A stretch of 64,000 bases of DNA from assembly GCF_003265705.1 (NCBI RefSeq), contig NW_020312859.1, positions 1,709,745 to 1,773,744 of the forward strand. The letters are read 5' to 3'. The notes under the pieces were generated by a model. It ran no database searches. It was not told the origin of the DNA and saw only the letters and a program-made list of their open reading frames with translations. Source of the stretch: Callorhinus ursinus (taxonomy: Eukaryota > Chordata > Mammalia > Carnivora > Otariidae). Position numbers and translations under genes: made by a program. Below, in pieces: positions 55,766 through 64,000 of the stretch. Position 1 is the stretch's first letter; each line of letters opens with the position of its first letter.

Positions 55766-56350
55766 TATTTTATTAAAAATTTTTTTTAATTTAAATCCAA
55801 TTAGGTTAATATATACTGTATTATTAGTTTCAGAGGTAGAATTTAGTGATTCTTCAGTTGCATATAATACCCAGTGCTCATTACATCAGGTGCCCTCCTT
55901 AATGGCCATCACCCAGTTACCTCATCCCCCCATCTCCCCTCCAGCAACCCTCAGTTTGTTTCCTAGAGTTAAGAGTCTCTTATGGTTTACCTCCATCTTA
56001 TTTTATTTTTCCTTCCCTTCCCCTCTGTTCATCTGTTTTGTTTCTTCAATTCCACATGGGAGTGAAATCGTATGGTATTTGTTTTTCTCTGACTGACTTA
56101 TTTCGCTTAGCATAATACCCTCTAGTTCCACCCACATTGTTGCAAATGGCAAGATTTCATTCTTTTTGGTGGCTGAGTAATATTTCATTGTATATGTATA
56201 CACCACATCTTGTTTATGCATTCATCTGTCAGTGGACATCTGGGCTCTTCCCATAGTTTGGCTGTTGTGGACATTGCTGTTATAAACATTGGGGTGCAGG
56301 TGCCCCACTGAATCACTATGTTTGTATCCTTTGGATAAATATCTAGTAGA
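55766..56350 (-). mobile_element. 5'-truncated L1 3' end
   Basis: AATATATACTGTATTATTAGTTTCAGAGG, ACTGACTTATTTCGCTTAGC and GTATATGTATACACCACATC correspond to the same part as the left end of the outer L1 (30,370-30,990). Confidence 0.88.
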
Positions 56351-56657
56351 TACTATCTGGGCTTGACTATTAAAAAACCAGGCTCTCAGGGTTTTTCACA
56401 TGAGTCTCCCAAATAACATTTCTTAGCCTGCATGTGTACATGCAGGTCCAGGTGGTCAGTTATGTGGGACAAATCACAGAAACATCTATCCTTATAGAAC
56501 AACTTCTCTCATCTCTACTTATCCTCTCCAGCCCAGGCTATAGTCATTCTGTCCTTGGATGTCTACCAGAGCTCTCAACTGGTCTGCCTCATCTACCCTT
56601 GGTCTACTTTAGTTTACTCTCTATATAGAAATCAGAGTGAGTTAAAAAAATTTATTA

Positions 56658-56855
56658 TTATTTTTTAAAGATTTTATTTATTTATTTGACAGAGAGAGAC
56701 ACAGCGAGAGAGGGAACACAAGCAGGGGGAGTGGGAGAGGGAGAAGCAGGCCTCCCGCTGAGCAGGGAGCCTGATGCAGGGCTTGATCCCAGGACTCCGG
56801 GATCATGACCTGAGCTGAAGGCAGATGCTTAATGACTGCGACACAAGGCGCCCCT
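56658..56855 (-). repeat. CAN SINE
   Basis: Antisense GACAC subtype; TAAAAAAATTTATT and CTAAAAAAATTATTT flank it. Confidence 0.93.
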
Positions 56856-56859
56856 AAAA

Positions 56860-57190
56860 AAATTATTTTAAAACAGTCTCACACTCATAGAATCGTAAGA
56901 AGTTTATGGAGAACTGTCTTATACTCTTTTCTTAGAGATCCTATTCAAATTGGGCCAGTTGTTCTAGGATCCTCCTTTTTAATGGAAAGGATCAATTCAG
57001 AAGTATGTGTAACATTTAATTGTCATGTCACTCTGGTCTTTTTCAATTTGAATCAATATCTTGGCATTTCTTGACTTTTATGACTTTTATGAGGTTTTGC
57101 AGATTATAGGCCGGGTATCTTGTATAATGTCCCTCAATTTGAGTTATACTAGTATTTCCACATGATTAGGTGTAGGTTATGAATTTTTAA
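56860..57190. repeat. Degraded old repeat, family uncertain
   Basis: TTAATTGTCATGTCACTCTGG, ATCTTGTATAATGTCCCTCAATTTGAG and the continuation at 57,490-57,790 (GGTGTCTGCCAGGTTTCTTTATTGTAAAACTGC) belong to one old mammalian repeat, split by a SINE. Confidence 0.55.
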
Positions 57191-57482
57191 AAAAGATTTA
57201 TTCAAAAACTAATGATGTACTATGTGTTAGATAATTGAACATAATAAAACGATTTAAAAAATCCTTTAAAAATATTTTATTTATTTATTTATTAATTTAT
57301 TTGAGAGAGAGAGAGAGCATGCGTGTGCAAGATGGAGAGGCAGAAGGAGAGGGAGAGGGAGAAAAGCAGACTCCCTGCTGAGCGTGGAGCCCAACAGGGG
57401 GCTTAATCTCATGACTCTGAGATCATGACCTGAGCTGAGATCAAGAGTCAGATGCTTAACTGACTGAGCTACCCAGGCACCT
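57190..57482 (-). repeat. CAN SINE with an L1 tail near its poly-T end
   Basis: Flanked by TAGGTTATGAATTTT and TAGTTATGAATTTT. A sense L1 terminus (AAAAACTAATGATGTAC, 57,207-57,262) sits between the poly-T start and the GA tract. Confidence 0.8.
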
Positions 57483-57794
57483 TAGTTATGAATTTTGACC
57501 AGAATATTAACAGATGCAGTGTTCTTGTCATTACATCATATTAAGTGGTTCACAATGTCTATTTGTCCCATTATTGGTGGTTGTGATTGTAGCCACTTGA
57601 CTAAGATGGTGTCTGCCAGGTTTCTTTATTGTAAAACTGCTCTTTTGCTTTTATTAAGTATTTTGTGAGGAGATATTTACAGACGATGCAAAAATTAAAT
57701 TTCTCATTGTGCTTGTGCTGACAATAAGATTTTCCCTCCATTACCTTATCTGTCAGATTTTGGCTTGTATTCAGAATTGAGGGTATTTCTTTTT

Positions 57795-58006
57795 TCTTTT
57801 TTTAATAATGTTTATTCTTTTTTTTTTAAGATTTTATTTTTTTGACAGAGACACAGCGAGACAGGAACACAAGCAGGTGGAGTAGGAAAGGGAGAACAGT
57901 CTTCCCGTGGAGCAGGGAGCCCGATGTGGGGCTCAATCCCAGGATCCTGGGATCATGACCTGAGCCAAAGGCAGATGCTTAATGACTGAGCCACCCAGGT
58001 GCTCCA
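57795..58006 (-). repeat. CAN SINE
   Basis: Antisense GACAC subtype; GGGTATTTCTT flanks at about 57,783 and 58,013. Confidence 0.92.
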
Positions 58007-58129
58007 TCACAAGGGTATTTCTTGAGTGACAACTAGATTTTGCAAAATGTTCCATGACCCTGGCCCTATCAAATCCCTACCCTATCATCATTATCATCTT
58101 CCTTCCTTCCTTCCTCCCTTATTTTTTTT

Positions 58130-58515
58130 TTTAATTGAGATATAATTGACATTTAACGTTGTATAAGTTTAAGGTGTACAACATGATTTCATATTTTGGC
58201 ATATGTTGACTATAATCACTATGCTGTGCATTAGATCCCCAGGACTTATTTATCTACTATTCGCAAGTTTGTACTGTTAAACAGAAATCTTCCTAATTTC
58301 CCCAGCCTCCAGCCCCTGGGAACCACCATTCTACTCTCCGTATTTAAGAGTTTGGATTTTTTAGATTCTACATATAGGTGATATTATATAGTATCTGTTT
58401 TCCTGTCTGACTTATTTCACTTAGCATAATGCCCTTAAAGTCCATCCATGTTTGTTGCAGATGGGGGAATTTCATTTTTTTCATGGCTGATTGACATTCC
58501 ATTTTATATATATGA
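58130..58515 (-). repeat. Old L1 3' region, left half of a split element
   Basis: AATTGAGATATAATTGACATTTAACG, GGTGTACAACATGATTTCATA and TGACTTATTTCACTTAGCATAATGCCC are antisense old L1. The element resumes at 62,673-62,865. Confidence 0.82.
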
Positions 58516-58946
58516 AATGGAATATTTTATTTTATTTTTTCAAATTTTTATTTAAATTCTAGTTAGTTAACATATAGTGTAATATTGGTTTCAGGAGTAG
58601 AATTTAGTGATTCATCACTTACATATAACACCCAGTGCTCAACACAGTGCCATCTTAATACCCATCACCCATTTAGCCCATCCCCTGCAAACGTCCCCTC
58701 CATCAACCCTCAGTTTGTTCTCTAGAGTTCAGAGTCTCTTATGGTTTGCTCCTTTCTTTGGTATCTTGTTGAGCATTTTTGTATCCATGTTCATCAGGAA
58801 TTTTGGCTTGTAATTCTTCTTTTTCATGTGGTCTTTGTCTGCTTTTGGAATCAAGATAATGCTGGCTTCATAGAAAGAGTTTGGAAGTTTTCTTCCCATT
58901 TCTATTTTTTGGTAACAAATTGAGAAGAATAGGTATTAATTCTTTT

Positions 58947-59225
58947 TTAAATGTCTGGTAGAATTCCTCTGGGAAGCCATCTGGCCCTGGACTTTTGTTT
59001 GTTGGGAGATTTTTTCATTACTGATTCAATTTCTTTGCTGGTTATGGGTCTGTTCAAATTTTCTCTTTCTTCCTGTTTCAGTTTCGGTAGTTTGTATGTT
59101 TCTAGGAATTTGTCCATTTCTTCCAGATTGCTGATATAATTGGCATATACTTTTTCATGACATTCTCTTATAATTGTTTGTAATCTTGTGGTGTTGGTTG
59201 TGATCTCTCCTCTTTCATTTGTCAT
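58947..59225 (-). pseudogene. L1 ORF2 RT N-terminal fragment
   Basis: Open frame with [20 protein letters not shown] and [14 protein letters not shown], the segment before the RT fingers. The RT core is deleted or out of frame. Confidence 0.85.
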
Positions 59226-59582
59226 TTTATTTATTTGGGTCCTTTTTCTGTTCTTTTTGATAAATCTGGCTAGGAGTTTATCAATTTTATTAATTCTTTC
59301 AAAGAACCAGCTCTTAGTTTCATTAATCTGTTCTACTGTTTTTTTGTTTTGTTTTGTTTTGTTTCTATATCATTTATTCCTTCTCTAATTTTTATTATGT
59401 CCCTTATTCTGCTGGCTTTAAGCTTTATTTGCTGTTCCTTTTCTAGCTCCTTCAGATATAAGGTTAGGTTGTGTATTTGAGACTTTTCTTGCTTCTTGAG
59501 GTAGGCCTGTATTGCCATATACTTCCCTCTTATGACTGTCTTTGCTGGATCCCAAAGGTTCTGGATTGTCATGTTTTCATTT

Positions 59583-60404
59583 TCATTTGCTTCCATGTAT
59601 TTTTTTATTCTTTAATTTCTGGTTAACCCACTCATTCTTTAGTAGGATGTTCTTTAACCTCCATGTATTTGTGGTCTTTCCAAATTTTTTCTTGTGGTTG
59701 ACTTCAAGTTTCATAGCATTGTGGTCTGAAAATATGCATGATATGGTCTCAATCTTTTTGTATTTGCTGAGGCCTGATTTGTGGCCCAGTATGTGATCTG
59801 TTCTGGAGAATGTTCCATGTGCATTCAAAAAGAGTGTGTATTCTGCTGTTTTAGGATGAAATGCTGTGAATGTGTCTGTTAAGTCCATCTTGTCCCGTGT
59901 GTCATTCAAAGCCATTGTTTCCTTGTTGATTTTCTGCTTAGATGATCTGTCCATTGTTGTGAGTGGGGTGTTAAAGTCCCCTACTATTATTGTATTGTTA
60001 TCAATGAGTTTCTTATGTCTGTTATTAATTGATTTATATATTTGAGTGCTCCCAAGTTGGGGGCATAAATACTTACAATTGTTGGATCTCTTTTGGATAG
60101 ACCTATTAATTATGATATAATGCCCTTTTTCATCTCTTATAACAGTCTTTGGTTTAAAATCTAATTTGTCTGATATAAGTATAGTTACTCTGGCTTTCTT
60201 TTGACATCCATTAGCATGATAAATGGTTCTCCACCCCCTCACTTTCAATCTGGAGGTGTCTTTAGGTCTAAAATGAGTCTCTTGTAGGCAGCATATAGAT
60301 AGGTCTTGTTTTTTCATCCATTTTGATAACCTATGTCTTTTTATTGGAACATTTAGTCCACTTACATTCAGAGTAATTATTGAATGATATGAATTTAGTG
60401 CCAT
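59583..60404 (-). pseudogene. L1 ORF2 endonuclease domain, open over 273 codons
   Basis: Starts MALNSYHSIITLNVSGLNVP. Catalytic landmarks are present: LQETHF (Glu), VGDFNTPL (Asp/Asn), FSRTDHILGH and the terminal SDHNAMKLE (Asp-His). A region after DEKGHYIIINRSIQ reads poorly against the family and may hold compensating frameshifts. It is part of a dead L1. Confidence 0.85.
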
Positions 60405-62665
60405 TTGTATTACCTGTAAAGTCCTTGTTTCTGGAGATTTTTTTGTTCCTTTCTAGTCTTTGTTGCTTTTGGTCTTTCTTTCCCACTCAAAGAGTCCCCT
60501 TTAATATTTCTTGCAGTTTAGTGGCCACGAGCTCCTTCAGTTTTTGTTTGTCTGGGAAGCTGTTTATCTTTCCTTCTATTCTGAATGACAGCCTTGCTGG
60601 ATAAAGTATTCTTGGCTGCATATTTTTTCTATTCAGAACATTGAATATGTCATGCCAGTCTCTTCTGGCCTTCCAGTTTCCATGGATAGGTCTGCTGCTA
60701 ACCTGATTTGTTTTCCCTTGTAGGTTAGGGATTTCTTTTCCCTTGTTGCTTTAAGGATTCTTTCCTTATCTCTGTATTTTGCAGATTTTAGCAAGATATG
60801 TCTTGGAGTTGGCTGGCTTTTGTTGATTTTGATGGGTGTTCTGGGCGTTCTGGATTTGGATGTCTGTTTCTTTCCCCAGATTAGGGAAGTTTTCAGCATA
60901 ATTTGCTCAAATAAACCTGCTGCCTCTTTTCTCCTCTTTTCTTCTTCTGGGACTCCTATGATAGGAATGTTATTATGCTTTATGGAGTCACTGAGTTCCC
61001 TCAGTCTACACTTGTGGTCTAATACTTTTCTTTCCCTCTTCTTTTCAGCTTCCTTATTTTACATAATTTTATCTTCTATGTCCCTTATTTGTTCCTCTGC
61101 TTCTTCCATCCTTGTGGTCATTACATCCAGTCAGTCTTGCACCTCAGTTATAGCCTTTTTTTTTTTTTGGCTTGACTAGCTTTTAGTTCTTTTATCTCTG
61201 CAGTAAGGGTTTCTCTGGTTTCTTCTATGCTTTTCTCAAGCCCAGTAGTATCCTTATGATTGTTGTTTTAAATTCTGGTTCAGGCATATTACTTATATCT
61301 ATTTTGATTATCTCCCTTGCAGTGACCTCTTATTCTTTCTTCTGAGATGAATTCCTCCATCTTGGCATTTTGTCTAGGTCTCTATCTTTTGTTTGTTAGT
61401 ATGCCTGCACCTTGCCCCATTTCCACTAGAGCTGAAGCTTTGCAGCACTCTATGGTCAGTAGACTTGGTGTGTGTATGGAGGGAGGGTTTGTGCTAGTCT
61501 TCTTGGGGAGGGGCCTGCAGCTGCTCTGGTTCTCAGTCACACTTACCCTATTAAAAAAGGCACCTGTAGAGCACAGGGGGGTGGGGCTTGGTGTCAGCAG
61601 CTCAAGCCTCCGCTGTGTGCACTCTGTTGCTGAAGTCCATCTGTGCTGATGGGAGGGGTGAAAAATGGCAGTGGCTGGCTCTCTTCCCTGGAGAGGGGAG
61701 CTCGCATCAGCTGCTGTTCAAGAAGCTCTCACAGAAGAGTGAACAATCTCCCCTCTTTTGTCCCTGGCTTTGTCAGATTCCTGCTTTCACCCTGTCTGTG
61801 TCCACATGGACTGCCTGCCCGGCAGTGGCACAGTGCCCCAGTGTTTTATCTCAGGTGTGCAGCTGGGTTTCAAAACTCCCAAATTTTAGGGACCACAGAC
61901 CAGCACTGATCCTCTGGGGGAGTGTCTTGCTGAGCTGTGGCTAGTACTGGTTTGTCCCAGTAAAGCAGTTGCACGACTGTGCAAGGGTTTGGATTTTATG
62001 GTAAAGCATAGCAAAAAGCTGGCATCCAGTTGAGTTGCCCTCAGCAGGTGTCTCTGCTTGTATGCTAATGAGTGGGGCAGTGCAGTGGTGCCCATTGGCT
62101 CTTCTGTACCCTGACAGGCAGTGCCCCCTCTCCCAAGTGCACCCCAAGAAGGGAAACTGTCTCTCCCAACATGAACCAGGGGATCCTCAGAGCATGCTGT
62201 CTGCTCCCAGGCCTCTGGCCTCCTCCACAGGAGCACCACTATACCTGCCAGGCTCCACCTAGTGAAGGTGCAGACTTCTAAAACTTTAGTCTTTGAGCTC
62301 CACTGCTTCTAAAAACTTGAAATAATCAGCCCCTCTTGTTTTCCCAGTCAACGGTTTTGGGGAAATGTTTTTCTTGTGCAATCCACAGCATGCTGCTTTC
62401 TCTCTCTCCTCTCTCTGTGATCAGGTCTCCCTCCCCTCCACAGCCCTGTGATTCTGTTCTCCCCGAAATCACATCACTGCACCTCCTACCTTCCGCCATG
62501 TGGCCTCTTTTCTCCCTCTAGTTGTGCAGTTTGTCCTCTCAGTTCTCAGATCGATTTCCTGGGTGTTCAGAATGATTTGATAATGGTATATCTGTGTTCG
62601 AGGGCTGAGGCAAGCATAAGGTCCTTCTACTACTCTGCCATCTTAATTCCTCTCCTATAATGGAA

Positions 62666-62672
<7 letters not shown>

Positions 62673-62716
<44 letters not shown>

Positions 62717-62865
62717 ATCTTTATCTAGTCATCTGTTGACAGACTCTTAGGTTGTTTCCATACGTTGGTTGCTGAGAATAATGTTGCAGTAAACATGGAA
62801 GTGCAGAATTCTCTTTGATATCTTGTTTTCATTTCCTTTGGATATATACCTCTCAGGCTACAGGA
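62673..62865 (-). repeat. Old L1, right half of the split element, with (CA)n
   Basis: A CA microsatellite (about 62,672-62,705) precedes ATCTTTATCTAGTCATCTGTTGACAGAC and TTGGTTGCTGAGAATAATGTTGC, continuing the element broken at 58,515. Confidence 0.8.
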
Positions 62866-63188
62866 AGATGATGGGGGTATATGTCCACTTGTTTCCCTAG
62901 TCTCTGGGGAGGATCACAGCTAGCTTCTTGATGTGTACTAAATTAGAAGCCTGACTTTCAGGCAGCAAATTTCAAAGTATGCAGATGGACCCCTTTTGGG
63001 GAAGACTAGAAGAAGGCAATTTTGCCTGATTCCTCTGCACTGAACCCTGGGGGGATAGTCACAGTGAGTACTCATACACGCATTAACAACTGCTCCTTTG
63101 TTTGCTATAGTCTTGTGGGTCTTGTTGCTGCAAACGCCACTGGCTTTCAGAACTAGGTGTTTTGGGGGCCCATCCCTTAGATGGGAGT
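62866..63188. other. Unique intergenic sequence, nothing identified
   Basis: No gene or named repeat that I can support. Confidence 0.5.
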
Positions 63189-63383
63189 CTTTTAAAAAAT
63201 ATTTAATATTTGTTTATTTACTTGTGAGAGAGAGAGAGAAAGAGAGAGAGCAGGGGGGAGGTTCAGAAAGAGTCTCAAGCAGCCTCTGTGCTGAGCATGG
63301 AGCCCAATGTGGGGCTCGATCTCAGGACCTTGAGCTGAAACCAAGAGTTGGATGCTCAACCAACTGAGGCACCAAGGTGCCCC
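63189..63383 (-). repeat. CAN SINE
   Basis: Antisense copy, diverged in the head (GCACCAAGGTGCCCC). AGATGGGAGT at 63179-63188 and 63384-63393. Confidence 0.93.
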
Positions 63384-63412
63384 AGATGGGAGTGTTAAAA
63401 GTTGGGGCACTA

Positions 63413-64000
63413 GGGGGGCGGAGCAAGATGCGGAGGAGTAGGAGACCTGGATTTCGTCTGGTCTCAGGAATTCAGCTGAATAAGGATCAAACCATTCTGA
63501 ACACCTACGAACTCAACAGGAGATCGAAGAGAATAGCAACAACTCTCTGAACAGAAAAGCGACCATTTACTGGAAGGTAGGACGTGCGGAGAAGTGAATC
63601 CGAGGTGATATTCGGGAGGATAGACGGCGGGGGAGGGGGCCTCCGTCGGCCGCTTCTGGCAAGTGATAGAGCCGCGGAGCACAAAACTGGAACTTTTAGA
63701 AGTTGGCTCCGCTGAGGGACGTCGCTCCAGTGGCTAAGCGGGGGGTGGAATCCTCCCAGGACAGTGTGGTCTCAGGACCCTCGGGGTCACAGAAAGACTG
63801 GAGATGCCTGAGTGTGGCAGAGCTCCCAGGGATCGGAGCGGGGAAGCCGGCTGCAGAGACAGAGCCGAGGCGCGGGCTCTCAGCTCGGAGTTGCCATAAA
63901 CTGTGATCAGCAACACAGTTGGGCCACTACTCCTCCAGGAGGAACCCAACAAGCGGCAGATCCGGGGAGACTCCCCTTCCTCCCCTGGGAGGAGCGGCAC
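63413..64000 (+). mobile_element. 5' end of a sense L1, running off the right edge
   Basis: Starts GGGGGGCGGAGCAAGATGCGGAGGAG and continues with GACCTGGATTTCGTCTGG, CTCAACAGGAGATCGAAGAG and a CpG-rich 5' UTR. It is the mirror image of the 5' UTR of the nested L1 (38,500-39,484). Because the 5' end is present, the element is probably near full length; its ORFs lie outside the window. Confidence 0.9.

Larger units (their letters stand above)
58530..62658 (-). mobile_element. Antisense L1 with complete ends and a large internal deletion
   Basis: Flanked by a perfect 14-bp duplication, AATGGAATATTTTA, at 58516-58529 and 62659-62672. The 3' UTR (58,530 to about 58,748) joins directly to the RT region of ORF2, so the ORF2 C-terminal half is missing. 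An endonuclease follows (59,583-60,404), then a decayed ORF1 (about 60,500-61,370) and a 5' UTR ending near 62,658 with an AAGATGGCAGAG start motif. Confidence 0.92.

Overview
The window is mammalian nuclear DNA from a carnivoran. It is crowded with tRNA-Lys-derived CAN SINEs (about 40 copies, most with poly-A tails and target-site duplications) and carnivore L1 elements. I see neither the young canid SINEC_Cf form nor the typical felid SINE form. The common copies are of the kind seen in bears, pinnipeds and mustelids, so an arctoid carnivore is my best guess; this is an inference from repeat type. The genes place the window in the WAP/Kunitz protease-inhibitor cluster that corresponds to human 20q13.12.

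Left part (1-7.2 kb): the first four coding exons of DNTTIP1, minus strand, with a CpG-rich promoter near 7.07-7.2 kb; the rest of the gene lies off the left edge. A 400-N assembly gap (3591-3990) sits inside a SINE in intron 3. Next (9.07-20.05 kb): WFDC3, plus strand, complete in six coding exons, encoding a 230-residue secreted protein with a signal peptide and four intact WAP domains. DNTTIP1 and WFDC3 are head to head, as in human.

Middle (20-30.3 kb and 42.7-58 kb): intergenic DNA made of SINEs, MIR, L2, MER20/MER5-like and old L1 fragments, a 570-bp solo LTR, and some unique sequence. Within it, on the minus strand, I found a complete two-exon gene (45,070-46,506) encoding a 99-residue secreted single-domain Kunitz inhibitor with all six cysteines at canonical spacing. 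It lies tail to tail with WFDC3, as SPINT4 does in human. It is either the carnivore SPINT4 orthologue or a SPINT-family paralogue. Both exons are short and split by a 1.1-kb intron, so simple ORF searches miss it.

L1 blocks: a 12.3-kb composite (30,358-42,696) is an antisense L1 with target-site duplication. It holds a younger, internally deleted L1 (about 34,183-39,484), a truncated L1 tail and several SINEs. A second internally deleted antisense L1 (58,530-62,658) splits an older L1. At the right edge (about 63,413-64,000) the 5' end of a sense L1 begins and runs out of the window.

Biologically, WFDC3 and the Kunitz gene are secreted protease-inhibitor genes of the fast-evolving epididymis/mucosa-associated WFDC-SPINT locus. 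DNTTIP1 is the flanking housekeeping gene, a scaffold subunit of the MiDAC histone deacetylase complex.
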